Positions 9,883-20,253 of a stretch of 64,000 nucleotides of DNA are shown here, one piece after another. The stretch is from Stieleria maiorica. Lineage in GTDB: Bacteria > Planctomycetota > Planctomycetia > Pirellulales > Pirellulaceae. Location: contig NZ_CP036264.1 in NCBI RefSeq assembly GCF_008035925.1, positions 4,648,402 to 4,712,401 on the forward strand. The letters are read 5' to 3'. How positions within the stretch are numbered: the stretch's first letter is position 1; each line of letters opens with the position of its first letter. The position numbers and the translations under genes are program-made. The notes beneath the pieces are model-generated. The model was not told where the DNA came from. It did not search any database and worked only from the letters and a program-made list of their open reading frames with translations.

Positions 9883-12845
9883 CAGTTCTTGGACTCCGTG
9901 GCAGGTAGCTCGTTCTTGGCGGCGGGTTCTGCCGGTGCTTGTTCTGCCGGGTTGGCTTGCGTTGCCGGGTCGTTCGATTCCGACGACTCGTCCGGATCCG
10001 ATTGCCCGGGCGGATCCGATCCGGTGTCCCCCTCGGGCTCAGCCGGTATCGGCGTCTGTTTCGGCGGTGCGTGAAGTTTCAGCAGCAGGTGATGGGCGTC
10101 GCGATAGCGGGGTGCGATCAATAACGCATCCACCAGATGCCTCGTCGCCGCGTCGACATCACCGGCGGCAGCGAGCGATTCGGCCAACTGATAATTCAGC
10201 CCGGCGACATCCACCGGGTCCATGGCTTGCAACGCACGCAACGAGTTGATCGCCTTTTCGCTTTGCCCCAATTCGCGGCATGCCGTCACCAGTGATTGAT
10301 GCACGGCTTGGGAGAAGGGCTGGATCTCAAGTGCCTGGGCGGCAGACTCCAATACCGACGACCATTCGTTTCGCTCTTTCTCCATTTCGATGAAACGCTG
10401 CAAACCGGGCAAAGCATCGGAGGAAACCGAAAAAAGCTGCTTTAAGGTGTCGCGTTCCTTTGCCACGTTCCCCAATTCACGGTAACAGGCGGCCAACGAT
10501 TCCAAAACGCCTTCCTGTTCGCCGGTTGCCGCATTCTTTTCGACCAGAAACTCAAATTGCTCGGCCGCAGCGTCGTATCGGTTCAGTGCCAAGGCCGAGC
10601 GTGCCGAAGTCATTCGCGCCCAATAATTGTTGGGGTTCATCTCGGCCCACTGCAAAATCTCGTGCGCCGGGGCGTCCTCGGGCAAATCATGACGCGTGAA
10701 TTCAAGGCCGCTGCCAAATTCTTCGGCCAGGTTGCGCGCGTACTGGGCAAACCCGGATTCGATCCGTTCCATCGGCGCGATGCTTTCCGCCAGCGCCTGA
10801 TTGATCGGAATCCCTTCGGCCAGCGAATCCAGGGTTGCGTTGAGCGCTTCGGGACCGAACGTTTCGACCAGGTACCGGACCACCAGGGAGGACTCGTAAT
10901 AAGCAAACTGAAGGTGGGTGGGCGACGCCGGGCTCAGAAACGCACCGCTTAGCTGCGAGACCGGCGTGAAATCATCCCCCAAAATCATTTCTCGATAGCG
11001 GGCGGTCATCGATTGTCCCCATCGCCGGTCGCGCTCAAGTTCTTCGTACACCGAGATCCCTTCACTCAACCAACGCGGCATCCTGTTCTTGGTCTTTGTT
11101 AACGTGATCACGTGGCAAAACTCATGCCACAACACGCTTTTCCAGTTCGACGGACGCGGCCCTTGCGACGCCGGGCTGTTGGCGGTGATCACGCGGCCGA
11201 AGCAGACACCGAGGAACCCTTCACCACCCGGCAGTCCGAACGTGCGAATCGCAAAGTCACTTTGCTTGGGAAAGATCTCGACGATCACCGGTCGCGTGAG
11301 CTCCAAGTCGTACTTCTCGCACAACACTTGCTTGGCCTCGGTTAGGAGTTGGGCAACCGCATTGCCATAGACCTTCCGCTCGCGCGGGTCCATTCGGATC
11401 AGAATCTCGCCGGGTTCGCGTTGTGCTTCGCCCCCCGGTCCGGCAAGCAAGGTGTCGACGTCGTGTGCGGTCTCCATCGGATCACTCGCACGGATCGTTT
11501 CAAACCCATCGATGCGATCTTTCAACGTCATCAGGTTGTAAGCGACAACGTTGTAGGGATCTTCGGTGTTGACCTGTTCGGCCAGTTCCCATCCGACGTC
11601 GTCGTCGCCAAGCCGGAGCAGATCTTGGGCCAGTTGAAACGTCGCCGGCATGTGTGACGGCTCGAACGTCAGCGCCAATCGCTGGTAATGGGCCCCTTCG
11701 GCAAACCGATACTTGTCGGACAACTTGCGGCCGATCAAATGGTCCACGTTGGGGTTCGTCGGCCACCACTGCAACGCCTTTTCGCGGTGCCGTTTTTCTT
11801 TCTGGTAATCGCCGGCCAAATGAGCAAGGACCGCCTTGAGCGCAAACGCGGAGGGGCTGTTGGGATTAGTTTTCAAGATTTCATCGATCGTCGCTTCGGC
11901 TTGGTCGTATTGTTCGCGATCGATTTCCTGTTCCGCCTTCAAGATCAACGCCGGTTCGTAGACGGGATTTTCCTGCAGCGATCTTGCCAGCGCGAGACGG
12001 GATTGTGGTGGATCGCTAGATCGCAACGCGACGGCGAGCAGGTAATCCAACCGAGCGTCTTGCAATTCCCGTTGCTGCGCTTTGGCGACCGTTTCGGCTG
12101 CGACGGCAAAGTCACCCTTGCTGACGGCAAGCTCGGCGGTCGCGATCAGGGCTTCCAGGTTGGTCGCGTCGGTCTCCAGCACTCGATCGTAGAAGTTTTT
12201 CAGGATAATCCGGGCATCGATTCCGCTCTCAGAGAAAAATCGCCCGGCGGCGATCAGCGTGTCGCTGGTGGCGTATCTCAATTGACCGGACTGCAGGTAG
12301 CGCTCGATCATCGCCTTTTCGCTGGCCGCGCGGTCGGGCAGGTCATTGAAATGCGCGACCTCGATTCCCAGGGTGCGGAGCGGCAAACTGGTGGGATAGC
12401 GGCGGATGGCCGCGTCATAGGTTTCCAGTGCCCCCTCGTACTGACCGGTCGCCAACTGGCATCGAATCAGCAATTCGGACCAGCGACGATTCCAAATGCC
12501 GCGTTCCACCTCGGCCTCGGCAATTTCCTTTGCCTGGTCAATCTTTCCGGCCAGAAACAGCGTCTCGGCGTCGGAATAGTTGGCCGCCAACGCGGAGCGA
12601 CCGGTCAACACCATCAACAGGATTGCGGCAAACCGCAACCATCCCGATGTGACGATGGTGCAAACGCCTGTCTCAGTTCGCCCGGTCGGCGCCACATCAG
12701 TGTTGGACACTTGGTGATGAAAGCGGGTCGGCTCGCAACCGCGATAAAACGTCGGCCGACATTCCGGCACCCGACGACGCGGCCGGAGTCGACCGAACAA
12801 CACAACCTGGGAAGCGTAATGTCGAAGCACGGCGGTGGGCACCAT
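9882..12845 (-). CDS. TPR protein with gluzincin-type metallopeptidase domain
   Basis: Up to 987 residues. Tetratricopeptide-type helical repeats fill the first half. A metallopeptidase domain follows with HEFCH near residue 572 and a downstream Glu in [11 protein letters not shown] near 592, matching the HExxH...E pattern of peptidase-MA-like (gluzincin) domains. More TPR-like repeats and a Pro/Glu/Ala-rich tail close the protein. A signal-like hydrophobic stretch ([19 protein letters not shown], about 70-88) lies after roughly 65 residues that look like translated leader, so the true start may be a GTG at 12710 or 12695; no candidate has a clear ribosome site. It heads the minus-strand cluster and overlaps the DUF4159 gene by one base. 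Presumably it is exported and acts in the envelope. Confidence 0.85.
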   Translation of the reverse strand: MVPTAVLRHYASQVVLFGRLRPRRRVPECRPTFYRGCEPTRFHHQVSNTDVAPTGRTETGVCTIVTSGWLRFAAILLMVLTGRSALAANYSDAETLFLAGKIDQAKEIAEAEVERGIWNRRWSELLIRCQLATGQYEGALETYDAAIRRYPTSLPLRTLGIEVAHFNDLPDRAASEKAMIERYLQSGQLRYATSDTLIAAGRFFSESGIDARIILKNFYDRVLETDATNLEALIATAELAVSKGDFAVAAETVAKAQQRELQDARLDYLLAVALRSSDPPQSRLALARSLQENPVYEPALILKAEQEIDREQYDQAEATIDEILKTNPNSPSAFALKAVLAHLAGDYQKEKRHREKALQWWPTNPNVDHLIGRKLSDKYRFAEGAHYQRLALTFEPSHMPATFQLAQDLLRLGDDDVGWELAEQVNTEDPYNVVAYNLMTLKDRIDGFETIRASDPMETAHDVDTLLAGPGGEAQREPGEILIRMDPRERKVYGNAVAQLLTEAKQVLCEKYDLELTRPVIVEIFPKQSDFAIRTFGLPGGEGFLGVCFGRVITANSPASQGPRPSNWKSVLWHEFCHVITLTKTKNRMPRWLSEGISVYEELERDRRWGQSMTARYREMILGDDFTPVSQLSGAFLSPASPTHLQFAYYESSLVVRYLVETFGPEALNATLDSLAEGIPINQALAESIAPMERIESGFAQYARNLAEEFGSGLEFTRHDLPEDAPAHEILQWAEMNPNNYWARMTSARSALALNRYDAAAEQFEFLVEKNAATGEQEGVLESLAACYRELGNVAKERDTLKQLFSVSSDALPGLQRFIEMEKERNEWSSVLESAAQALEIQPFSQAVHQSLVTACRELGQSEKAINSLRALQAMDPVDVAGLNYQLAESLAAAGDVDAATRHLVDALLIAPRYRDAHHLLLKLHAPPKQTPIPAEPEGDTGSDPPGQSDPDESSESNDPATQANPAEQAPAEPAAKNELPATESKN

Positions 12846-13020
12846 TGGGCGGGTTGGGTCGAGCAGGCACTTAACGATTGTAGCGGAACCGATCGGGGCA
12901 AGGGTTATCGGGCGAGGCGACCTCAGAGTGTTCTGCCGGGGTTCCTATATCCGGAGCGTAGTCCGGCTGGTATCCTGTAGCGGTTCAGTAAGCGTGGCAC
13001 CCTTTGATTATGGGAACGGA
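12846..13020. promoter_or_regulatory. divergent control region between the two MoxR clusters
   Basis: This 175-base gap, or about 310 bases if the peptidase gene starts at 12710, separates the first genes of the two opposed clusters and must hold both promoters. No convincing -35/-10 pair or operator is recognisable by eye. The sequence GGGAACGGA directly before the ATG at 13021 is the likely ribosome site of the plus-strand MoxR gene. Confidence 0.5.
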
Positions 13021-14103
13021 ATGGATAACTCGGGCGAGGCAGCAAGCAACGATCCGGCGGCGTTGGGCGAGCTTTCGGCGGCCGACGCGGCACGTCTCAA
13101 CGACGCCAAGAAACAGATCAGTGAGGAACTCGGTAAAGTCATTGTCGGACAGCAGGACGTCATCGACGAAATCATGATCGGGCTGTTCAGCCGCGGTCAC
13201 GTGCTGTTGGAAGGCGTGCCCGGACTGGCCAAAACATTGATGATCAGCACGCTGGCCCGCACGATGGACTTGGCGTTTTCCCGTATCCAGTTCACCCCCG
13301 ACCTGATGCCCGCCGACGTGACGGGAACGGAAATCATCGAAGAGGACCGCTCCAGCGGGCACCGCGCGTTTCGGTTCATGGAGGGCCCGTTGTTTGCCAA
13401 CATCATTCTGGCCGACGAAATCAATCGGACGCCGCCGAAAACGCAAGCGTCGCTGCTCGAGGCGATGCAGGAGCGTCAGGTGACCGTCGGCCGAACCCGC
13501 CACCCGCTGCCCACACCGTTTTTCGTTCTCGCCACCCAAAACCCGATCGAACAAGAAGGGACCTACCCGTTGCCCGAGGCGCAGCAGGACCGTTTCATGT
13601 TCAAGGTGTTTGTCGAATACCCCTCGTTCGACGAGGAGTTCGAAGTCGCGCGGCGAACGACCGGGACGGAAACCGGTGACGTCCAAGCCGTGCTCAATGC
13701 CGACGAGATCATCCGGCTGCAAGACTTGGTGCGTCGCGTGCCGGTCAGCGATCACGTCGTGCGATACGCGTTGTCGTTGGTGCGGCAAACCCGCGTCGGT
13801 GACGACGGTGTTCCCGACTTCGTCAACGATCTGGTCGGCTGGGGTGCCGGACCGCGGGCGGTTCAGTTCTTGATCCTGGGCGGCAAGGCCCGGGCGCTCC
13901 TGGAAGGTCGTTTTCATGTGTCCATCGATGACATCCAGCATCTGGCCAAGCCGGTGTTGCGACACCGCATGGTGGTCAACTTCGCCGCCGAGAGTGACGG
14001 GGTGACCAGTGACAATGTGATCGATCGCATCGTGGCGGCGACACCGACGACCGAAGACGAGCTTTCGCGTGATGCCCGATTCCAAAAAATATTTGCGTCC
14101 TGA
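13021..14103 (+). CDS. MoxR-family AAA+ ATPase
   Basis: 360 residues from the ATG at 13021 (MDNSGEAAS). The frame is open upstream to 12835, but the extra residues do not resemble MoxR and a purine-rich ribosome site sits at 13012-13020. Walker A is GVPGLAKT, Walker B ILADEINR, followed by [18 protein letters not shown], then [20 protein letters not shown]. The C-terminal lid region includes the [12 protein letters not shown] segment. It is the first gene of the plus-strand cluster and overlaps the DUF58 gene by 35 bases. It pairs with the DUF58 and vWA proteins downstream, as in most MoxR systems. Confidence 0.95.
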   Translation: MDNSGEAASNDPAALGELSAADAARLNDAKKQISEELGKVIVGQQDVIDEIMIGLFSRGHVLLEGVPGLAKTLMISTLARTMDLAFSRIQFTPDLMPADVTGTEIIEEDRSSGHRAFRFMEGPLFANIILADEINRTPPKTQASLLEAMQERQVTVGRTRHPLPTPFFVLATQNPIEQEGTYPLPEAQQDRFMFKVFVEYPSFDEEFEVARRTTGTETGDVQAVLNADEIIRLQDLVRRVPVSDHVVRYALSLVRQTRVGDDGVPDFVNDLVGWGAGPRAVQFLILGGKARALLEGRFHVSIDDIQHLAKPVLRHRMVVNFAAESDGVTSDNVIDRIVAATPTTEDELSRDARFQKIFAS

Positions 14104-14974
14104 AGTCACGCAGCGAATCCGTCGGATGGAATTGACGGCGCGGCGCGTCGTCGAAGGGTTCCTGTCGGGGATGCACCGCAGCCCCTACTTCGGCCAGTCG
14201 ATCGAATTCCTGCAGCACCGCCAGTACAACCCCGGTGACGAACTGCGTCACATCGATTGGAAGGTGTATGCGCGGCAGGATCGGTTGCACATCAAACAGT
14301 ACGAAGAAGAGACGAACCTGCGATTGACCTTGCTGGTCGACCGCAGCGCCAGCATGTCCTACGGCGAAGGCGATTCCAACAAGTTCGATTATTCCGCGTC
14401 GATCGCGGCTTCAATGGCCTATCTGGCGCTGCGTCAAAAGGATGCCTGCGGATTGATCACCTTCGACACCGCCGTCCGCGATACCGTCCCCGCCAAAAGC
14501 AATCAACAGCAGCTCGTGCGGATCTTGGCGATGTTGGATCAGGTGGGCGCGGACGGCCGTACCGATTTGGTTCGCGTGGCCAAACAGGTCGGCCAGGCAA
14601 TTCCGCGACGAGGGTTGGTGCTGGTCATTTCGGATCTGCTGGGAATCGACTCGTTGGTCGAAGGCTTGCGGGTGCTTCGTTCCCGCGGTCATGACGTGGC
14701 CTTGTTTCACGTCTTGCATGATGACGAGATCGAGTTTCCTTTTAATGGTGCGACACGATTCGAAGCGCTCGAAAGCGACGACCTGCTCAATTGCAATCCG
14801 CGCGCACTTCGACAAGGCTATCTCGACGCCCTGGATCAATTCTTGACTTCCACGCGCCGTGCCTGTGGCCGGCTTTCGATCGACTACATCCAAGTTCGAA
14901 CCAGTGATCCCCTGGATGCGCTGCTGGCGCGATTCTTGTCCCACCGCACCTCGCTACCCAAACTACGCCGGTAA
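14069..14974 (+). CDS. DUF58 domain protein, MoxR partner
   Basis: 301 residues. Motifs run in DUF58 order: [39 protein letters not shown], then a vWA-like metal site DRSASM near residue 91. The start is a GTG at 14069 or the adjacent ATG at 14072; both lie inside the end of the MoxR gene, giving a 32-35 base overlap. There is no signal peptide, so it is probably cytoplasmic, like its ATPase partner. A strong ribosome site for the next gene (AAGGAGG, from 14974) begins at its stop codon. Confidence 0.92.
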   Translation: MMPDSKKYLRPEVTQRIRRMELTARRVVEGFLSGMHRSPYFGQSIEFLQHRQYNPGDELRHIDWKVYARQDRLHIKQYEEETNLRLTLLVDRSASMSYGEGDSNKFDYSASIAASMAYLALRQKDACGLITFDTAVRDTVPAKSNQQQLVRILAMLDQVGADGRTDLVRVAKQVGQAIPRRGLVLVISDLLGIDSLVEGLRVLRSRGHDVALFHVLHDDEIEFPFNGATRFEALESDDLLNCNPRALRQGYLDALDQFLTSTRRACGRLSIDYIQVRTSDPLDALLARFLSHRTSLPKLRR

Positions 14975-14988
14975 GGAGGCCGCGAAGA

Positions 14989-17412
14989 ATGTTTTTGTAT
15001 CCCGCTCTTCTGGCCGGTTTTGGGTTTGTCGCCGTCCCGTTGCTGGTGCACCTGATCAACATGCTGCGGCATCGTCGCCGCCGCTGGGCCGCGATGGATT
15101 TTCTGCTGGCCAGCTATCGCAAGCAGAAGAAGTGGTTGCGGTTGCGGCAATTGTTGCTGTTGTTGACGCGATTGGCCGTCGCCGCGGTGCTGGTGATGAT
15201 GCTGTGCGGCTGGACCGGCGGACGTCAACTGCTGGGGGCCTTGGGCGGTCAAACTACCCACCACATCGTCATCCTGGACGACAGCTATTCGATGGGAGAC
15301 GTCAGCGGCAGCGGTGAGACGACGGCCTACGACCGTGCGCTCCAGGCGTTGCAACAATTGACACAGCGTTTGGCCAGCGACGAAGGCAATCATCAGCTGA
15401 CCGTGATGCGTGCCAGCCGGGCGTCGCTGGCCGTTCAGGGTGGCAGCGAGTCGGGGGACGCGTCGGCCGACCTGTCCAGCCAAACCGTCCTCGGCGACGC
15501 CGGGGTGATCGCTCGCGTGATGGCGACAGAAGTCTCGCCGATCCGCACCGATCTGGTGCCCGCGCTGGATCTGGCCGGCGAACTGGCCGCCGCAACCGCC
15601 GCCGACAACCAATTCGTCTACATCGCCAGCGACTTCCGCGCCCGCGATTGGGGGTCGACCGAACGGCTGGCCGAATCGATGCGCAAATTTTCTGGCGATG
15701 ACCTGAAGGTGCGAATGATCGATTGCGCCAAGCGACCGGAGCGAAACCTGGCGGTCACGGATCTGGCCCCGGTCCAAGACGTCTGGGTTGCCGGCGTTCC
15801 GGTGGTCGTGCGGGCCACGATCAAGAACTACAGCGCCAGCGAAGTGAAAAGCGTCACGCTGGCCTGTCGTGTCATCCGCTACGGGGACGACGTCACCACG
15901 GTGGATCCGTCACGACGCGTCAGTGGAGTCGTTGAAGCGTTGCCCGGATTGGTAATCGAATCCCTGGCCGCCGGCGCTGAAATCACAAAGTCGTTCCAGG
16001 TCTTCGTCGCCGAGACGGGAACACACGCGATCGAAGTCGAATTGCCGTCCGATGCGTTGGGCGTCGACAATCAACGAAGTTGCACCTTGCCGTTGACCGA
16101 CGTCGAACGCGTGCTGGTGATCGACTCGGACGTCGACGAAGCAGGCGCGTACACCGTCGCCGCGGTCTTGGACCCCGGCAGCCAGGTGCGGATCGGTGCC
16201 CAGCCGGACATCAAGCCGCCGGCGTTCCTGCGGAGTGCGACGATGGAAATGTTGGCACCTTATCGTGCGATCTATCTGCTGGATCTGCCGCAGATCAACG
16301 AGACCGCCGCGACCGCGTTGCAGCAATACGTTCAAAATGGTGGCGGGATCGCATGGTTCCTTGGTGATTCGGTCGCGGCCGAAGACTACAACCGGATCTT
16401 GCTTTCGCAGGACCGACAGTTGCTGCCCGCGCCGCTCGATTCCATCGGCAACTTGGCCGTCGGCGGGACCGACAAAACTGGCGATGTCCTGTTCGGTGAC
16501 ACCGACACGTTGCTGGATCCATTGCGTAGTGCGGGGGATGCGTCGCTGTCGATGATCGGCGTCGCGAAAGGGTGGACTCTGGACGACCAAGCGGACAACA
16601 ACGGGCCGACGCGCCGGTATCGCAATGTACTGGTTCGCCGTGACGGGGCCCCACTGGTCACCGAACACGCGGTCGGCACCGGAACGGTCGTGACGGTCTT
16701 AACCAGCCTGGACGGCAGTTGGACCAACTGGCCGGGCGACCCGACCTTCGTGCCCTTCATGTTGCTTGCCAACGCTAGACTTTGGAGCGGCGCGAGTGCA
16801 TCGACATCGCGTACCGTCATCGATGCGTTGCAAAAAACCGTTTCTACCCGAGCGTATTTTCCAGAGATGAAGTTGCTGGCACCGTCGCAGTCCCCTCCGC
16901 GTGTGTTGATGGAGGTGATCGGCAGCGAAGCGGGGACGGACACCGTCCAAGTCGCACTTGACCCCGTGGAACGATTGATCGCCGGTGAATCGAACATCGA
17001 TGACTTGTTGCGGCCGGGGCTGTTCGAATGGGGGTTGCTGAAAGCCGACGGCGGCAGCGAAGTCATTCCGTCGGCAAGCACCATCGTCACCGGCGAAGGC
17101 GACCTGGAACGGGCCGATGCCGCGGAAATCCGCCGGGCGCTGCTTCCGATCGACGTGCAGTTTGTTTCCAGTGACGATTGGCGCCAGCAGAATCAATTTG
17201 CCGGCAGTTCCACGCTCGGGTTGATGCTGTTGGCGCTGCTGGGGCTGTTGTTGGCCGCCGAACAGGCACTGGCCTACTGGGCCAGCTACCACGCCCGGGC
17301 GTCGACACCGGTTCGCGGGGCCGGCGGCAAGCGAGGCTCGGGTGCCGGAGCAAGTGATCCGCATGACGGCTCGGAACGTCACGCATTTGGTTTGGCGGCG
17401 GGAGGGCGATAG
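14989..17412 (+). CDS. BatA-domain vWA membrane protein
   Basis: 807 residues, preceded by the strong ribosome site AAGGAGG. The N-terminal BatA domain has two helices (about 3-25 and 52-74) with the basic LINMLRHRRRRWAAMDFLLA stretch between them. The vWA metal site reads DDSYS (97-101). A long beta-rich region and an amidotransferase-like segment (YLLDLPQINETAATALQQYV, near 426) follow. A C-terminal helix lies near 744-764 (STLGLMLLALLGLLLAAEQA). It is longer than the minus-strand paralogue (702). It ends 2 bases before the next start codon. Confidence 0.9.
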   Translation: MFLYPALLAGFGFVAVPLLVHLINMLRHRRRRWAAMDFLLASYRKQKKWLRLRQLLLLLTRLAVAAVLVMMLCGWTGGRQLLGALGGQTTHHIVILDDSYSMGDVSGSGETTAYDRALQALQQLTQRLASDEGNHQLTVMRASRASLAVQGGSESGDASADLSSQTVLGDAGVIARVMATEVSPIRTDLVPALDLAGELAAATAADNQFVYIASDFRARDWGSTERLAESMRKFSGDDLKVRMIDCAKRPERNLAVTDLAPVQDVWVAGVPVVVRATIKNYSASEVKSVTLACRVIRYGDDVTTVDPSRRVSGVVEALPGLVIESLAAGAEITKSFQVFVAETGTHAIEVELPSDALGVDNQRSCTLPLTDVERVLVIDSDVDEAGAYTVAAVLDPGSQVRIGAQPDIKPPAFLRSATMEMLAPYRAIYLLDLPQINETAATALQQYVQNGGGIAWFLGDSVAAEDYNRILLSQDRQLLPAPLDSIGNLAVGGTDKTGDVLFGDTDTLLDPLRSAGDASLSMIGVAKGWTLDDQADNNGPTRRYRNVLVRRDGAPLVTEHAVGTGTVVTVLTSLDGSWTNWPGDPTFVPFMLLANARLWSGASASTSRTVIDALQKTVSTRAYFPEMKLLAPSQSPPRVLMEVIGSEAGTDTVQVALDPVERLIAGESNIDDLLRPGLFEWGLLKADGGSEVIPSASTIVTGEGDLERADAAEIRRALLPIDVQFVSSDDWRQQNQFAGSSTLGLMLLALLGLLLAAEQALAYWASYHARASTPVRGAGGKRGSGAGASDPHDGSERHAFGLAAGGR

Positions 17413-17414
17413 GC

Positions 17415-20237
17415 GTGCAAGAAACACTGGACCAGTCCACTCTCCCGGGCGACGGCGGGATGGCATTAGAAAGCACCGTCTATGAATTCGCCCGCGCCGG
17501 TTCGATCGAAGGCTGGTGGTGGTGGGCCCTGCTGCTGATCTCGACCGCGGTGGTGATCTTTGGTTGTGCGCGTTTCTATCGTCGCGACACCGCCGAGTTG
17601 TCACGATCGGTCGGCATCACGCTGATCTTCCTTCGATTGACGATCGTCGTCGCCTTGCTGTTCTTCTTTTTCGACCTTCAACGTCGTACCCAACGCGAAG
17701 TCTTGCGTCCCAGCGAAGTCGTCGTGTTGGTCGATACCAGCCAAAGCATGTCGCTGGCGGAATCCGATACGCTCGGCAGCGACAGCCGTGCCAAACGCGC
17801 CGCGGAGATTCTGGCGGACCATGAATTGATCAATCGTCTCGGCCAACAACACCGCGTCAACGTGTACAGCTTCGGCGACGCCCCCGAGCCGCTGCTGCTG
17901 CAAACCAATGGCGGTAACACCGAGGGGTCGGTGCAGGCCGAAGATTCGGTTGACAATCTCGCTCCACCGCGCCGTCCGTCACCGGTCGCCGTCACCGGAA
18001 TGATTCTATTGGGGCTGGCGTTTGTCCTGTCGCTTTCCTCGCTGTTGGTGGGTGGCTTGTCCGCTCCGACGCCGGATTCTCAAACCGGAGGCGGCCGCGA
18101 GGGCCTGGGATGGTTGCTGGGGGCAACCGCAGTCACCATGTGCGTCGGTATTTTGATGTGCGGTTTTGCATACAGCAGTTCGACGACGCGTTCGTTTGCA
18201 TCGCTGGTCGGATTTGCCGACGACGAATTGTCACAACAGGACGATGCCGAGGGGTCTGAATCGGGCGACGACGCCGAGCCGGCACAGCCACCGATCAAAG
18301 TGCTCAACTGGGAAGAAGCGATCGCGGCCTCTGCATCGCAAAGCCGCATCGGTGATGCGATTAGCAACGTCTTGGCCAGCCATGATCCGACGACGTTAGC
18401 CGGGATCGTGCTGATGACCGACGGGCAAAACAATGGTGGCAGCAACGTCGCCTCCGCGATGGCGCTCGCCAAGCGAGGTGAAGTGTCGGTTTACCCGGTC
18501 GGACTGGGCAGCAGCGAGCCGCCGACAAATGTACGGGTGGTCGATCTGGACGCGCCCAAACGGGTTTATCCCAACGACAAGTTCGCCGTCTCCGCCGTGC
18601 TTCAGGCCACCGGTGGCGACTCATTGAAAATCCAAGTGCAGCTGCTCGATGGATTGGATTCCACCACGACCGACGGCAACGCCTCGGGCGCGTTGCCGAC
18701 CGAAGTGGTCGATTCCCAAAGTGTGACGCTGTCCGGCGATGGTTCGCTGGTCGGGATCAAATTCGAAATGGAACCCGAGTCGGTGGGACGTCGTCGATTA
18801 GCGATTCGCATCTTGCCGGTCGAAAAGGACCAAAACCAAAAGGACGACGTCAGTGACGCGCGGTATGAGGTTGTCGCACGAAAGCTACGCGTTCTGACCA
18901 TCGCCGGTGGTCCGACACGCGAATACCGCTTCGTTCGAAACCTGTTGCACCGCGAAAAATCAATCCGCCTGGACACCTGGTTGCAAACCGGACAACCGGG
19001 GATGAGCCAGGATGCCGATCAGTTGTTGACGGAGTTTCCCGCGACCCCGGCTGAGTTGTTCGAGTATGACGCGATCGCGATGTTCGATCCCGATTGGACA
19101 CAGATCCCCGCCGCGTCGATCGATCTTTTGGACCGTTGGTTGGCGTCGCAGTCGGGCGGGCTGATCATCGTCGGCGGTCCGGTTTATCACCCGCGTTGGT
19201 TGCGGCTGCGGACCGATCCCCGTGTCGCCCGCATCGCGAGTTTCTTTCCGGTCACGTTTTCCAGCCGCGGGCTGATGATGGGATCGGGCCGTGAGGGCGG
19301 CGAAACGGCGTGGCCGTTGGAATTCACCCCCGAAGCACGGCGTGCCGAATTTCTGTGGGTGACCGATGATCCGGCAACCAGCTTCGAAGCCTGGGATTCC
19401 TTCGGCGGCGTCTACGATTACGTCGGTGTCAAAGCTGCCAAACCGATCGCCAAGGTGTATGCGTATTTCTCTGACCCGACCACGCGGATTTCCGATTCGC
19501 TGCCGGTGTACATGGCCAGCCAGTTCTACGGCGCCGGCCGCGTGTTTTTCCAAGGCAGTGGGGAGATGTGGCGGATGCGGCGTGAAAGCGATGCGTACTT
19601 TGACAGTTACTACACCAAATTGATCCGCTGGGTCAGCGAAGGTCGATTGCTGCGCGACAGCAACCGCGGATTGTTGTTGGTCGACACGCCCCGGGCGATG
19701 GTAGGCGACACCATCACGGTCCGCGCCGTCTTGACCGACGAACAATTCGAACCGCTGACGCTGCCGGAGGTGAAGGCAAAGCTGATCACACCCAAGGGGG
19801 TCGAAGATGTCCGCTTGACGCCCGTCGAAGGCGAATCGCGACCGGGAATCTACAGCGGACGATTCGTGGTCCGGACCGACGGCAATCACGAATTGCGGCT
19901 GACCCTGGGAGACGCTTTGAACGAAGAGGTGTTTCGGCAAAACGTGCAAGTTCGCTTGCCGACCGTCGAATTGGAACGGCCACGGCGCAACGATGAAGAC
20001 CTGGACAGCCTGGCCCGGACCACCGGCGGAAAATACTGGAAAGTTGACGCGGATGCCTCCGGTCAAACACTGGCTGAAGACATTGTCAGCACCATTCGCC
20101 CCCAACCCCAAATCACGATTCTGCCCGGGACGCCCGACGCCATTTTCACCGAACGGCGAAACGCGATGCTGTTGTGGCTGATCGCCAGTGCGCTGACAAT
20201 GGAATGGGTGATCCGCCGACTCCACCGACTCGCGTAG
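17415..20237 (+). CDS. vWA / amidotransferase-like membrane protein with inserted helices
   Basis: 940 residues from a GTG with GGAGG nine bases upstream; an ATG at 17460 is the alternative. Two membrane helices (about 34-52 and 67-86) precede a vWA domain with DTSQS at 107-111. The vWA domain is interrupted: after VYSFGDAPEP comes a stretch with two strongly hydrophobic segments (about 191-213 and 231-253) and an acidic linker (268-290), before the domain resumes at IVLMTDGQNN (331-340). An amidotransferase-like region (GLIIVGGPVYHPR, about 575) follows, then beta domains and a C-terminal helix (about 911-930). It is the counterpart of the partial gene at 1-975, which lacks the insertion. 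Confidence 0.88.
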   Translation: MQETLDQSTLPGDGGMALESTVYEFARAGSIEGWWWWALLLISTAVVIFGCARFYRRDTAELSRSVGITLIFLRLTIVVALLFFFFDLQRRTQREVLRPSEVVVLVDTSQSMSLAESDTLGSDSRAKRAAEILADHELINRLGQQHRVNVYSFGDAPEPLLLQTNGGNTEGSVQAEDSVDNLAPPRRPSPVAVTGMILLGLAFVLSLSSLLVGGLSAPTPDSQTGGGREGLGWLLGATAVTMCVGILMCGFAYSSSTTRSFASLVGFADDELSQQDDAEGSESGDDAEPAQPPIKVLNWEEAIAASASQSRIGDAISNVLASHDPTTLAGIVLMTDGQNNGGSNVASAMALAKRGEVSVYPVGLGSSEPPTNVRVVDLDAPKRVYPNDKFAVSAVLQATGGDSLKIQVQLLDGLDSTTTDGNASGALPTEVVDSQSVTLSGDGSLVGIKFEMEPESVGRRRLAIRILPVEKDQNQKDDVSDARYEVVARKLRVLTIAGGPTREYRFVRNLLHREKSIRLDTWLQTGQPGMSQDADQLLTEFPATPAELFEYDAIAMFDPDWTQIPAASIDLLDRWLASQSGGLIIVGGPVYHPRWLRLRTDPRVARIASFFPVTFSSRGLMMGSGREGGETAWPLEFTPEARRAEFLWVTDDPATSFEAWDSFGGVYDYVGVKAAKPIAKVYAYFSDPTTRISDSLPVYMASQFYGAGRVFFQGSGEMWRMRRESDAYFDSYYTKLIRWVSEGRLLRDSNRGLLLVDTPRAMVGDTITVRAVLTDEQFEPLTLPEVKAKLITPKGVEDVRLTPVEGESRPGIYSGRFVVRTDGNHELRLTLGDALNEEVFRQNVQVRLPTVELERPRRNDEDLDSLARTTGGKYWKVDADASGQTLAEDIVSTIRPQPQITILPGTPDAIFTERRNAMLLWLIASALTMEWVIRRLHRLA

Positions 20238-20253
20238 GTAAAACCTGAATCGA

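Noticed and set aside
12835-13020. N-terminal extension of the plus-strand MoxR protein
   Set aside because: The 62 extra residues are unlike MoxR and would overlap the divergent gene; the ATG at 13021 has a purine-rich ribosome site.
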